This document shows positions 1 through 8,595 of a stretch of DNA of 64,000 nt, piece by piece (the stretch's first letter is position 1; every line of letters begins with the position of its first letter). Location: the NCBI GenBank assembly GCA_963724985.1, contig CAVRWV010000025.1:124001-188000 (forward strand), given 5' to 3'. Under the pieces are notes generated by a model, which saw only the letters and a list, made by a program, of their open reading frames with translations, ran no database searches and was not told where the DNA came from. The DNA is from JAJPJE01 sp963724985. GTDB taxonomy: Bacteria > Acidobacteriota > Terriglobia > Terriglobales > Acidobacteriaceae. The position numbers and the translations under genes were made by a program.

Positions 1-2
1 AT

Positions 3-1292
3 GTGCCAACGACCTGCGCGAAGTGCCACGACAATGTGAAGCAGGAGTTCATGGGCAGTATCCACGGACAGGCGATCGCCAAAGGAAACTGGCAGGCTCC
101 GGTGTGCACCGATTGCCACGGGATCCACGGAATCAAATCGCATCTTGACCCGAATTCATCCGTATCCGCCCAGGCGCTTGCCGCAACCACTTGTGCGCGC
201 TGTCACGAGGGTGTGAGACTCACGCAGGACTTCGGAATCGAAGCGCATCGCGCGAGCACGTATCTTTCGAGCTATCACGGACTGGCCTCGCAAATGGGAT
301 CGAAGGTAGTGGCCAACTGCGCGAGTTGCCACGGCACACACAACATCCTGCCTTCGTCGGATCCGAAATCGACAATCAATCAGGCGAACCTGATCACGAC
401 GTGCGGGAAATGTCATCCGGGAGCTTCGGAGAAGTTTGTTCTCGGGAAAATTCACGTCGATGCGCCATTATCAGGAGACAAGGGAAGCGTTGCGATTCGC
501 TGGGTGCGCCGATTCTACCTGCTAATGATCTTCGGCGTGATCGGGGGCATGCTGCTGCACAATTTCCTGATCTGGCGGAAAAAAGCGCTCGAGCATTTGA
601 AGTCGACGCAACGAATTGTCGTTCGCATGGACGGCAGCCAGAGAATGCAGCACCTGCTGCTGCTCGCATCCTTTATTACGCTCGTGATCACCGGATTCGC
701 GTTGAAGTATCCAGAGTCGTGGCTGGGTTTCGCATTCCTGAATGAGACGGTGCGCAGCGTGATTCACCGATCCGCAGGCACATTGCTGATTTTGGTCTCG
801 CTGTATCACGTGGTCTACCTGGCGACGATGCGATCGGGGCGACGGTTCCTACTGGACATGCTGCCGGAGCCGAAAGACGCGTGGGACGTCATCAATAATC
901 TGCGTTACTACGTCGGACTGGGCGGAACGAAGCCGCAATTCAAGCGCTTCAATTACGCAGAAAAGGCAGAGTACTGGGCCCTGGTGTGGGGAACGATTGT
1001 GATGGCAGTGACTGGCCTGATGCTCTGGTTCAAAGTCTTGGCTGGCCATGTATTCCCGCGTTGGTGGCTGGATGTCGCTACAACAGTCCACTTCTACGAA
1101 GCGATTCTAGCTACGCTCGCGATAGTGGTCTGGCACTTCTACCAGATCGTCTTCGATCCTGAGGTGTATCCGATGAACTGGGCCTGGTGGGATGGAAAAA
1201 TGTCGATTGAGCATTACGTGACGGAACACGGGCTCGATAGCAAGACAATCGACAGCTCGATTGAAGGATCGGCCGATAAGAAGGAAGAGTAG
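3..1292 (+). CDS. Fused multiheme cytochrome c / membrane b-type cytochrome (5' partial, CbcL-like layout)
   Basis: The frame is open to the window edge, so the N-terminus is probably missing and GTG at 3 is only the first usable codon. The first ~155 residues carry five CxxCH haem-c motifs (CAKCH, CTDCH, CARCH, CASCH, CGKCH). Five hydrophobic segments follow (from about residue 168 to 385) with spaced histidines typical of di-haem b-type quinol-oxidising domains. This order, periplasmic multihaem c followed by integral b, is the layout of Geobacter CbcL, an inner-membrane quinol dehydrogenase. A role in passing electrons from the quinone pool to periplasmic carriers is inferred. A hairpin follows the stop at 1317-1345. 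It could equally be another cytochrome b561-type quinol:cytochrome c reductase. Confidence 0.75.
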   Translation: MPTTCAKCHDNVKQEFMGSIHGQAIAKGNWQAPVCTDCHGIHGIKSHLDPNSSVSAQALAATTCARCHEGVRLTQDFGIEAHRASTYLSSYHGLASQMGSKVVANCASCHGTHNILPSSDPKSTINQANLITTCGKCHPGASEKFVLGKIHVDAPLSGDKGSVAIRWVRRFYLLMIFGVIGGMLLHNFLIWRKKALEHLKSTQRIVVRMDGSQRMQHLLLLASFITLVITGFALKYPESWLGFAFLNETVRSVIHRSAGTLLILVSLYHVVYLATMRSGRRFLLDMLPEPKDAWDVINNLRYYVGLGGTKPQFKRFNYAEKAEYWALVWGTIVMAVTGLMLWFKVLAGHVFPRWWLDVATTVHFYEAILATLAIVVWHFYQIVFDPEVYPMNWAWWDGKMSIEHYVTEHGLDSKTIDSSIEGSADKKEE

Positions 1293-1316
1293 TCGGTTTC
1301 GGGAGCAAGATCATTG

Positions 1317-1345
1317 GGACCACGAGGGATGGTGCTTCGTGGTCC
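1317..1345 (+). terminator. Hairpin after the cytochrome gene
   Basis: A 9-bp perfect stem, GGACCACGA at 1317-1325 and TCGTGGTCC at 1337-1345, begins about 25 nt after the stop codon. The following tract is only weakly T-rich, so termination is plausible but not certain. Confidence 0.5.
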
Positions 1346-1465
1346 TGTGTCGTTTCCGAAGCTGCGGGAAAATCGGTAGCGTATGGACCTTCCTTGAGAC
1401 ATCTGCGTTTCGCAACGGTTCATCGGACGAGATGGTAGTAAATTCAGACTAGTCCGAGTTGCAAG

Positions 1466-2455
1466 ATGTTCCGGTCTTTGTCGGTATTCTCCGTCGTGCT
1501 ACTGCTCGGTAGCCTGTCCTTAGCCCAGGATCAAAGCGATATTAACAGTCGTACGTTGCGAGGAACTGTCGTCAACGCCGACTCCAGCCCGGTTGGAGAC
1601 GCCATGGTGGAAGTCCGCAACGTGCAATCTGGTAGTGCGGTTGCGAGGGTGTACACGAATGGCGCGGGTGAGTTTCAGGTGCCAATGGTCATTCCTGGTC
1701 AATATGTGATTTCGGTTGTAGATGGAACGAGAACGGCACAACAGCAAGTCTCGTTTAGCGGCTTCGAGCCGGATGTCAAAGTCTCAATGGCGGGGCAAGC
1801 CGGCGCTGCAGCAGGAAAAGGGTCTACAGTCTCGGTAGTAAACCTCGGAGTCTCAGAAAAAGCAAAACGTGCGGTGGAATCAGCTAGGAAAGCGCTCTCG
1901 AAGAACAAGTTGGATGTAGCTGCGTCTGAATTGCAGCGTGCTCTGGCCATCTCACCGCAATACTCGGAGGCGCTCTCGTTGCGTGCGGTTGTGTACCTGG
2001 CAAAGGGCGACGCGAAAGCAGCGCTGGAAGATGCCCACCGTTCGGTGAAGATCGATCCGAGCAGTTCGATGTCGTATACGATCATGGGAGCGTCGTACAA
2101 CGCCGCCGGACAATTTCTCGACGCAGTGAACTCGCTCCAACAGGCGCTCAGAATCGATCCCAATTTCTGGCAGAGCCATTATGAAATGGCGAAGAGTTTG
2201 TACGGACAAGGAAAATCCACGCCCGCGCTGCAGGAAGTCGACGCTGCAGGGAAGAACGTTCCCAAGGAGTTCGCGGAAATACATCTGGTACGTGGAGCGA
2301 TCCTGATGAAACTGCGCCGGACGAGTGAAGCCGCGGAAGAATTGCAACAATTTCTAAAGCAAGATCCGAACAACCCCGCGGCTGCGAACGTCGAACATAC
2401 TCTGGCGACAATTTCGCAGCCTGCGACGAATCTTTCGCGCGACCCATCGCGCTAA
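1466..2455 (+). CDS. Secreted TPR protein with carboxypeptidase-regulatory-like domain
   Basis: 329 residues. An N-terminal signal peptide (hydrophobic to about residue 20, ending SLAQ) is followed by a carboxypeptidase-D regulatory-like beta-sandwich (about 30-110, with LRGTVVNADSSPVGDAMVEV and GQYVISV). A tetratricopeptide array then runs from about 135 to 310 (repeating A-L-x-I-x-P blocks). The protein is probably periplasmic or outer-membrane associated and acts as a scaffold. No catalytic motif is visible. The domain pair is common in Acidobacteriota. The Shine-Dalgarno upstream of ATG 1466 is weak. Specific function unknown. Confidence 0.8.
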   Translation: MFRSLSVFSVVLLLGSLSLAQDQSDINSRTLRGTVVNADSSPVGDAMVEVRNVQSGSAVARVYTNGAGEFQVPMVIPGQYVISVVDGTRTAQQQVSFSGFEPDVKVSMAGQAGAAAGKGSTVSVVNLGVSEKAKRAVESARKALSKNKLDVAASELQRALAISPQYSEALSLRAVVYLAKGDAKAALEDAHRSVKIDPSSSMSYTIMGASYNAAGQFLDAVNSLQQALRIDPNFWQSHYEMAKSLYGQGKSTPALQEVDAAGKNVPKEFAEIHLVRGAILMKLRRTSEAAEELQQFLKQDPNNPAAANVEHTLATISQPATNLSRDPSR

Positions 2456-2458
2456 CTT

Positions 2459-3484
2459 TTAGCGCGCAGCTCCGGCGGCCAGCGGAACCTGGCGCAACGG
2501 CTCCTCTAGGCCCGCCATCATTTTCTCGAACGCGCTGAAGGTAAGGGACTGAGGCCCATCTGAAAGTGCTCGTTCCGGGCACGGATGTACTTCCACCATA
2601 AGACCGTCGGCGCCCAATGCGACTGCCGCACGCGCCATGGGCGGAATCAGACTAGGCCGTCCGGTTCCGTGCGAAGGATCCGCGATAACTGGCAAATGCG
2701 AGAGCTCTTTGGCTAGAGCGACTGCAGCGAGATCAAGGGTATTGCGAGTCTCCGTTTCGAAAGTGCGAATGCCGCGTTCGCAAAGAACCACCTGCGAGTT
2801 TCCGCCCGCGAGTAGATACTCCGCAGCCAGCAACCACTCTTTCACAGTTGCGGAAGGTCCGCGCTTCAGCATGATGGGTTTGCGGATGGTAGCGAGGGCG
2901 CGAAGCAGCGCGAAGTTCTGCATGTTGCGCGCGCCAATCTGCAGCATATCCGCGTGCTCGCAAATGATGTCGACATCTTCGGTGCTCATCACTTCGGTTA
3001 CGACGGGCAGTCCAGTTTCTTTGCGTGCGCGATCGAGCAGGCGAAGCGCTTCGGTGCCAAGTCCCTGGAAATCATATGGCGAAGTGCGGGGCTTATATGC
3101 GCCGCCGCGAAGCATCTTGGCTCCTGCGGCCTTCACGGCGCGCGCGGTAGAGAGGATTTGCTCTTCCGATTCGACGGAGCATGGTCCGGCAATGACCACA
3201 ACATCCGGGCCTCCGATGTGGACGCCGCCGATATTCACGACAGTTCGGGAAGGATGGACCTGGCGGCTGACGAGTTTGAATGGCTGAGCAATCGGTACAA
3301 CGTTCTCGACTCCCGCGGCAGCCTGGAGCGCCTCGATTTCGTTGCGGCGGCCGTTGCCGACCGCAGCGACGATGGCGCGCTGGGTTCCGCGCGTGATATG
3401 AGCCTGGTATCCAGCTTCGCGGATGCGGTCAGCAACGTGTTGGATTTGTTCTTCCGTGGCGCCCTCGGACATGTTGACAATCAT
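2459..3484 (-). CDS. aroF: 3-deoxy-7-phosphoheptulonate (DAHP) synthase, type I-beta
   Basis: Condenses phosphoenolpyruvate and erythrose-4-phosphate, the first step of aromatic amino acid synthesis. About 341 residues. An N-terminal ferredoxin-like domain (first ~70 residues) precedes the TIM-barrel core with GPCSVES, GGAYKPRTSPY, QIGARNMQNF and LKRG signatures. This is the two-domain form of Thermotoga-type DAHP synthases, where the ferredoxin-like domain mediates feedback inhibition. The start is taken at ATG 3484 rather than the upstream in-frame codon because AGGAG lies 8 nt before it. Upstream are an aromatic-rich leader peptide (3574-3681) and a terminator-like hairpin (3516-3551), so transcription attenuation by aromatic amino acids is strongly suggested. 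Confidence 0.93.
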   Translation of the reverse strand: MIVNMSEGATEEQIQHVADRIREAGYQAHITRGTQRAIVAAVGNGRRNEIEALQAAAGVENVVPIAQPFKLVSRQVHPSRTVVNIGGVHIGGPDVVVIAGPCSVESEEQILSTARAVKAAGAKMLRGGAYKPRTSPYDFQGLGTEALRLLDRARKETGLPVVTEVMSTEDVDIICEHADMLQIGARNMQNFALLRALATIRKPIMLKRGPSATVKEWLLAAEYLLAGGNSQVVLCERGIRTFETETRNTLDLAAVALAKELSHLPVIADPSHGTGRPSLIPPMARAAVALGADGLMVEVHPCPERALSDGPQSLTFSAFEKMMAGLEEPLRQVPLAAGAAR

Positions 3485-3515
3485 TTGCTTCTCTCCTGGT
3501 GATTCGTTTTCGCGC

Positions 3516-3551
3516 AAAAACGAAAGCCGCGACCTGTTGGGCCGCGGCTTT
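3516..3551 (-). terminator. Attenuator terminator in the aroF leader
   Basis: On the minus strand AAAGCCGCG (3551-3543) pairs perfectly with CGCGGCTTT (3531-3523), and a run of five T (3520-3516) follows after two bases. This is a Rho-independent terminator placed between the leader-peptide stop (3574) and the aroF start (3484). An alternative pairing exists: GCGGCTCTGG inside the leader ORF (3617-3608) can pair with CCAAAGCCGC (3553-3544) with one mismatch, which would sequester the 5' terminator arm. That is the expected antiterminator of ribosome-mediated attenuation. Confidence 0.75.
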
Positions 3552-3573
3552 GGGTTGCGTCTTGAGCTTGGTA

Positions 3574-3681
3574 TTAGAGCTTAGGTCCGTACCGAGCACG
3601 CGCTTCACCAGAGCCGCTATCCGTAAACCACCAGAAGCGGTAGGCAAAGTAGCTAAATCGATAGGCGTGCGACGGAATCAT
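3574..3681 (-). CDS. Aromatic amino acid leader peptide of aroF
   Basis: A 35-codon ORF beginning ATG 3681. Residues 7-19 read YRFSYFAYRFWWF: nine aromatic residues in thirteen (three Tyr, four Phe, two Trp). It ends 23 nt before a terminator hairpin that precedes aroF. This is the classical arrangement of trp/phe leader peptides, but here all three products of the pathway are represented, fitting control of the common first enzyme. The ORF is also open upstream to an ATG at 3756, so a 60-residue version cannot be excluded. No strong ribosome-binding site is visible at either start. Assigned from composition and position, not from homology. Confidence 0.75.
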   Translation of the reverse strand: MIPSHAYRFSYFAYRFWWFTDSGSGEARARYGPKL

Positions 3682-3758
3682 AGCTGGGCGCAACTTTAGC
3701 GGTTTACACCGTAGTTTGTCAACCCACGGCAGGCGCGCCAGTACGTCACAAGACATCG

Positions 3759-3772
3759 GTGATTTGCGTCAC
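3759..3772. promoter_or_regulatory. Crp/Fnr-type operator, GTGATTTGCGTCAC
   Basis: Palindrome GTGA-N6-TCAC lying 78 nt upstream of the aroF leader ORF and about 100 nt upstream of the divergent ferredoxin gene. The 15-base string GGTGATTTGCGTCAC recurs in inverse orientation upstream of the Crp/Fnr gene at 14991. It could regulate either or both divergent units. Confidence 0.6.
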
Positions 3773-3872
3773 GGACCGGGTGGTCAGACGGTTTTAGGGT
3801 AGAGAAGACAGAGCCGGCGAACGAAGAGGAGTCGACACGGGGCCGCTGTCACATCAATACGGAGACGCATTC

Positions 3873-4127
3873 ATGGCATACGTAATCACCAGCGCCTGTA
3901 TCAAAGACTCACTTTGCGTGGACGCCTGTCCAACGGACTGTATTCACCCGAAGCAGGACGAACCCGCATTCGCGGAAGCGACACAGATGTACGTCGATCC
4001 GGAGAACTGCATTGACTGCGGCGCTTGCGTAGCGGTGTGCACGTCGACCTCAATCTTCCCGGTGGATGAGCTTCCGGACGAGTTGAAGGAATTCGTGGCA
4101 AAGAACGCTGCTTATTATTCCAACTAG
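3873..4127 (+). CDS. Small ferredoxin, 7Fe/8Fe-like
   Basis: 84 residues, cytoplasmic electron carrier. The first cluster region has Cys9, Cys15, Cys19-Pro and Cys23. The second has a full CxxCxxCxxxC motif (CIDCGACVAVC). The arrangement resembles FdxA-type [3Fe-4S][4Fe-4S] ferredoxins, but the first spacing is C-x5-C rather than the C-x7-C of Azotobacter FdI, so the first cluster type is uncertain. GGAG lies 8 nt before the ATG. The gene is monocistronic: a strong terminator follows at 4171. A Crp/Fnr-type palindrome about 100 nt upstream suggests redox-responsive control. Confidence 0.88.
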   Translation: MAYVITSACIKDSLCVDACPTDCIHPKQDEPAFAEATQMYVDPENCIDCGACVAVCTSTSIFPVDELPDELKEFVAKNAAYYSN

Positions 4128-4190
4128 TGGTGGCCTTCGGCCGCCACGCACATGATTGAGCGCTGAATGGGGCGCACCGCTTGGTGCGCC
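4126..4190 (+). terminator. Tandem hairpins ending the ferredoxin transcript
   Basis: Two stems follow the stop codon: GTGGTGGCC / GGCCGCCAC around 4126-4146 (one G-T pair), then a perfect 8-bp stem GGCGCACC / GGTGCGCC at 4171-4190 with a 4-nt loop, followed by a T-rich tract. The remaining sequence up to cheA (4413) is AT-rich with no visible gene. Confidence 0.7.
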
Positions 4191-4412
4191 TGCTGTTCTT
4201 TAAACTTCCAGTCTTGAACTTTCAGACTTTAAATTTCTTATCTTTGACTTTCCCATTCTTCAATTGGAACGCATAAGAGATTCCTCATCCGCTTCGGCAT
4301 TCCTTTTGCATTTTATTCGTCCGCATAGATTGCGGCGTCTTCGTGGTGACTCCGATAGCTCTGGCTATCAATTCAGTACCGTTGTGTCTGCGCGGGATGC
4401 AGGGGATTGCAA

Positions 4413-6662
4413 ATGGGCGAGTGGGACGAGATCATCAAGGAATTTCTGGTAGAGAGCAGCGAAAACCTGGACCAGTTGGATCAGGACTTCATCGAGTTAG
4501 AAAAGAATCCATCTTCGAAGGAATTGTTGAGCCGGATCTTTCGCGCCATTCATACCGTGAAGGGGACGAGTGGCGTGCTCGGATTTCCGAAGCTCGAGTC
4601 GGTGGCGCACGTTGGTGAGAACCTGCTGAGCCTGCTGCGTGATGGCGAAATGAAGCTCGATCCCGAGCTGATATCCGGTTTGCTGGCGATGGTCGATGCC
4701 ATTCGAGAGATGCTCAGGCAGATTGAAGCTTCGGCCAGCGACGGGGACAAGGACTACTCGGCTCTGATCTCGCAGCTTTCCGCATTGAAGACCAAACGGG
4801 TGGAGGCTGCGGCGCAGGAACAAGGGTCGCCAAAAATTGGGCAGATCCTAGTGGACAGTGGCGCAGTTCAAAAAGAGCAACTGGCGCAGGCAGTGGCATT
4901 GCAGGCCGATGGCGATCCGCGGCGTCTGGGTGAGATCCTGATCGATTCGGGTGCGGTAAAACCGCGCGAGGTACTGGACGCTTTGCAGGTACAAAGCGAT
5001 TCTTCGCCGGGCTTGACCTCGAGCAATCTTCGCGTTGACGTGAACCTGCTGGATAAGCTCATGAACCTGGTTGGGGAATTGGTGTTGGCGCGAAATCAGG
5101 TACTGCAGTTTACCGCTGGTCAGCAGGACGCAGCTTTTCTGAGCACGGCGCAGCGGCTGAACCTGATCACGACGGAACTGCAGGAAGGCGTGATGAAAAC
5201 GCGGATGCAGCCGATCGGCAATTTATGGAACCGGTTGCCGCGCGTCGTCCGTGATTTGGCGGTTGGATTAGGTAAGAAGGTTCGCGTCGAGATGGATGGA
5301 AGCGAGACGGAGCTGGATAAGACCATTCTTGAGGCGATCAAGGACCCGCTTACTCACATTGTGCGCAACGCGGTGGATCATGGGATCGAGATGCCGAGCG
5401 AGCGTGTGCAGGCGGGCAAGAGCGAAGAAGGAACACTACGACTGCACGCGTACCACGAAGGTGGGCAAGTCAACATTGAGATCAGCGATGATGGTTCCGG
5501 AATCAACCTCTCGCGCCTCAAGCAGAAAGCACTGGAAAAGGGCCTGATTACCGGCGAGGCGGCTGCGCGCATGCCGGAGCGGGAACTGCTGAATCTGATA
5601 TTCCTTCCAGGATTCTCAACTGCGCAGAACGTCACGAACATCTCCGGGCGAGGCGTGGGGATGGACGTGGTGAAAACCAACATCGAAAAGATCGGCGGGG
5701 TTGTCGATCTGTATAGCGATGCGGGCCAGGGCACCACGATCAAAATAAAGATTCCTTTAACTCTGGCGATCATTCCCGCATTAATCGCCAGTAGCGGAGG
5801 CGAGCGATTTGCGATTCCGCAGGTAAGCCTGCTGGAACTGGTGCGGCTGGAAGGTGACGAAAGCCGTCGAGCGATTGAGAAATTTCATGGCGCCCCTGTG
5901 TACCGGCTACGGGGAAATCTGCTTCCTCTCGTGTACTTGAATCGTGAATTGAAACTTCGCGAGAGCGACACGCACAGCGGAATCAACATAGTCGTCTTAC
6001 AGGCGGACGGCCGGCAATTTGGACTGGTGGTGGACGAGATCAACGACACGGAAGAAATTGTGGTGAAGCCGCTCGGCAAACAGCTGAAGGGGATTTCCTG
6101 TTTTGCCGGCGCAACGATCATGGGCGACGGACGGGTTGCACTTATCCTCGATGTAATGGGGATTGCTCAGATTGCCAGCGTGATCACCGAGATCCACGAA
6201 GGCTCTGCAGTTGAAACGGCTTCGCACCAGGACGACACGGTGGTGGGACGCGATGCATGGTTGGTGTTCACGGTCGCTGGCAGTCGACGAATGGCGATTC
6301 CGCTGTCCATGGTTTCACGGCTAGAGGAGTTTCCGGTCACATCGCTGGAACATTCCGGCAACGAGTTAGTCGTACAGTACCGCGGGATGATCATGCCGCT
6401 GATCGACATTGCCAGACGAATGAATCTGGGGCCGTCGGAGAAGCAAACGGAGACCCTGCAAGTGATCGTCTATTCAGACGCTGGCCATAGCGTCGGGCTG
6501 ATCGTAGACCAGATCGTGGATATCGTCGATCAGGCAGTCAAGGTCGAGCAACAGGAATCGAGCGGCGAACTGGCGGGCTCGGCGGTGATTCAAGAAAAGG
6601 TGACTGATCTTCTGAACCTGGCAGTACTCGTAAAAAGCACGGCAGTGCAGGAGATGAAGTGA
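4413..6662 (+). CDS. cheA: Chemotaxis histidine kinase CheA
   Basis: About 749 residues. The start is ATG 4413, preceded by AGGGGA at 6 nt spacing; an upstream TTG at 4407 is less likely. Domains in order: Hpt with phosphoacceptor His47 (AIHTVKGTSG); a region at about 136-196 holding two copies of an LGxILxDSGAV...A-L motif that resembles MshEN/GspE N-terminal repeats, where a P2 domain would normally be; the dimerisation helices; an HATPase with N-box HIVRNAVDHG and DDGSG and GRGVGMD boxes; then two tandem CheW-like domains (about 455-590 and 610-745). It autophosphorylates in response to MCP signals and passes phosphate to CheY/CheB. It overlaps cheW by one base (TGATG), implying translational coupling. 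Confidence 0.95.
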   Translation: MGEWDEIIKEFLVESSENLDQLDQDFIELEKNPSSKELLSRIFRAIHTVKGTSGVLGFPKLESVAHVGENLLSLLRDGEMKLDPELISGLLAMVDAIREMLRQIEASASDGDKDYSALISQLSALKTKRVEAAAQEQGSPKIGQILVDSGAVQKEQLAQAVALQADGDPRRLGEILIDSGAVKPREVLDALQVQSDSSPGLTSSNLRVDVNLLDKLMNLVGELVLARNQVLQFTAGQQDAAFLSTAQRLNLITTELQEGVMKTRMQPIGNLWNRLPRVVRDLAVGLGKKVRVEMDGSETELDKTILEAIKDPLTHIVRNAVDHGIEMPSERVQAGKSEEGTLRLHAYHEGGQVNIEISDDGSGINLSRLKQKALEKGLITGEAAARMPERELLNLIFLPGFSTAQNVTNISGRGVGMDVVKTNIEKIGGVVDLYSDAGQGTTIKIKIPLTLAIIPALIASSGGERFAIPQVSLLELVRLEGDESRRAIEKFHGAPVYRLRGNLLPLVYLNRELKLRESDTHSGINIVVLQADGRQFGLVVDEINDTEEIVVKPLGKQLKGISCFAGATIMGDGRVALILDVMGIAQIASVITEIHEGSAVETASHQDDTVVGRDAWLVFTVAGSRRMAIPLSMVSRLEEFPVTSLEHSGNELVVQYRGMIMPLIDIARRMNLGPSEKQTETLQVIVYSDAGHSVGLIVDQIVDIVDQAVKVEQQESSGELAGSAVIQEKVTDLLNLAVLVKSTAVQEMK

Positions 6663-7117
6663 TGGCAGCGAATCGTCAATTCTGTTCGTTCTACCTGGAT
6701 GGATTGTTCTTTGGCGTAGAGGTAGAGAAGGTTCAGGAAGTGATCCGCCACCAGGAGCAGACGCCGGTGCCGCTGGCGCCGAGAGTGATTGGAGGTCTGA
6801 TCAATTTGCGTGGCCAGATTGTGACGGCTATTGATCTGCGACGGCGTCTGGAATTGAGCGACCGCGGCGAGGATGAGAAGTCGATGAACGTCGTGGTGCG
6901 TACCGATGACGGAGTCGTCAGCCTGCTGGTCGATGAGATTGGCGACGTCGTGGAAGTGGAAGCGCAAGGGTTCGAGCCGCCTCCGGACACACTGCGGTCA
7001 AGTGTGCGCGGGATGATTCGCGGCGCGTTCAAGTTGAAGGACCGGTTGCTGCTATTGCTCGATACAGAGAAGACCCTCTTCAGCGCACGCGAAAATGGCG
7101 TGCCAAGCGGTAGCTGA
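6662..7117 (+). CDS. cheW: Chemotaxis coupling protein CheW
   Basis: 151 residues forming a single CheW SH3-like beta-barrel pair (FCSFYLDGLFFGVEVEKVQEV, then RVIGGLINLRGQIVTAIDLRRRL). It links MCPs to CheA at the membrane. The ATG overlaps the cheA stop codon, so the two are co-expressed in equal amounts. No frameshift, unlike several genes that follow. A 314-bp gap separates it from the next gene. Confidence 0.95.
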   Translation: MAANRQFCSFYLDGLFFGVEVEKVQEVIRHQEQTPVPLAPRVIGGLINLRGQIVTAIDLRRRLELSDRGEDEKSMNVVVRTDDGVVSLLVDEIGDVVEVEAQGFEPPPDTLRSSVRGMIRGAFKLKDRLLLLLDTEKTLFSARENGVPSGS

Positions 7118-7431
7118 ATCGCCGCCTCTCCCGGCAAGCGCCACTGTTGGGATGTGAACACCAAGCTAAGCTGTCCTCAGGCCGATCCCGTCCATCGGAT
7201 CGATTCTCGTCGCTCCCAAGCTCACGGAAATTTGCGCAAAGTAAATGTTCATTGGATCTCTTTAATCCCCCGAATTCCGTGAGGAAGCGCGAACCCGTGG
7301 CGGATCCGACACGAAGAAAAGTTGTCGTGATTTGTAGCTCGTTGGAACGGAACACAGCCCTCAATTGCGCTCGCGGCAGCCTAAGGAATCCCTAATCAAT
7401 TCTGGTCATACCCCTGCACACACCTGGGCCG
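7118..7431. other. Intergenic gap after cheW
   Basis: 314 bp with only short ORFs that show no recognisable protein character and no ribosome-binding site. No strong terminator or operator palindrome was seen. It probably holds the promoter of the downstream barrel-like/MCP genes. Confidence 0.4.
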
Positions 7432-8561
7432 ATGCCATACGCACGGTCCAACTTCACTCGCATCCTCAGGTGCCTCAGTTCCTCGACTGCCGCCACTCTT
7501 GTGCTCTTCACAATCTGCAGTGGGCGGTTATTTGGCGCTGATCCAGGTAATGCGTCTTCAGACAAAGCGCAACGAGAACTTCCTTGTCCGGCACTTTGAA
7601 ATCGAGCAATGGGAAATAGGTTCACGGTTTCGATATATGGATCGTCAGCCAGGAGTCGTATTGGATCGCGATCTGCAGTTGAAGTCGAGTTTGAAGCTGG
7701 ACATCGATTTATGGAAGAAGCAGACGGTCATCAAGCTGCGCGCCGAAACGGGGCCAACTTTTACCAGCAGTTGGTCCTATACGGGAATCGGCATGCAGAA
7801 ACGAGCGCTCTCGCTCAACGTAAAGTCGATCTACCTCTCGCAAAGAATTGGGGACAGGCTAACCGCGCAGGCTGGGAGCCTGGAGTTCGATCGCGGAGCC
7901 GGTAGTGAAGCTACCTATGCCGACAATGACGGATGGATGGAAGGTTACCGGCTGGCAGTGGTGGGCTGGAAAGCATCGAGCTGGCGTCCGGACCGGATGG
8001 GGGTGACCGTCGGCTATATCGGTGACTTCAAAATGCCGAATGCCTTTGCGCGATTGCACCGGCATGGGCGAGCCGAACTATGTGCAGGTAATTGCCGGGA
8101 AGTTGGTCGGCGACCGGCGCGAAGTTTCAGCCGAGTTCGATTCCATCCAGGGGATCAGGTATTTCCGTCCAGCGTTGCGCTGGGGACGAGGCCTGACGCC
8201 GGTGGTGGACGAAGCTGTTGTGGAAGCGATGATCCGGGGCGATGAGGGTGCACAAGCCGGAGGAGCGGTTACGGTGAACAGGAAGCTCTTCCAGTCGAAC
8301 CGGTGCTCCGCCTATGCCACCTTCAGTGATATGCCTGCTGAGCTGTTGCGCAAATCCAGCCAAGACATTCTGTTGAATGGCGATTCCATGGCGCTTGGCC
8401 GCCGCATCGGAGGAGGACTTCGATTCGTGCCGGTGGCAAATCTGGAACTCTCGGTTTTCGGATCGCGACGGTTGGAGACAACGAATTTAGCGCCGCGCTG
8501 GCGTGGTCAGTTTGCCGTCCGCTACCAGCTCGGCGATGTAATCAATCGGGTACTTCGCTAG
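7432..8561 (+). pseudogene. Exported beta-barrel-like protein, two frameshifts
   Basis: Three consecutive reading frames together make one protein. ATG 7432 opens a good signal peptide (basic start, hydrophobic core AATLVLFTICSG). The frame changes near 7590 into one with EIEQWEIGSRFRYMDRQPG, and again near 8050-8065 into one with GMGEPNYVQVIAGKLVGDRREV. Both shifts look like one extra base. The alternating amphipathic strands, the C-terminal strand FAVRYQLGDVINRVLR and the signal peptide suggest an outer-membrane porin-like barrel of about 375 residues, but the family was not recognised. It sits between cheW and the MCP. Either a sequence error or a broken gene. Confidence 0.6.
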
Positions 8562-8595
8562 CGGTCAAGCAGATGCAAGTGGGAGGAAAAGGGAA

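Noticed and set aside
7147..7395. 82-residue ORF after cheW
   Set aside because: Low-complexity Arg/Ser-rich product, no ribosome-binding site.
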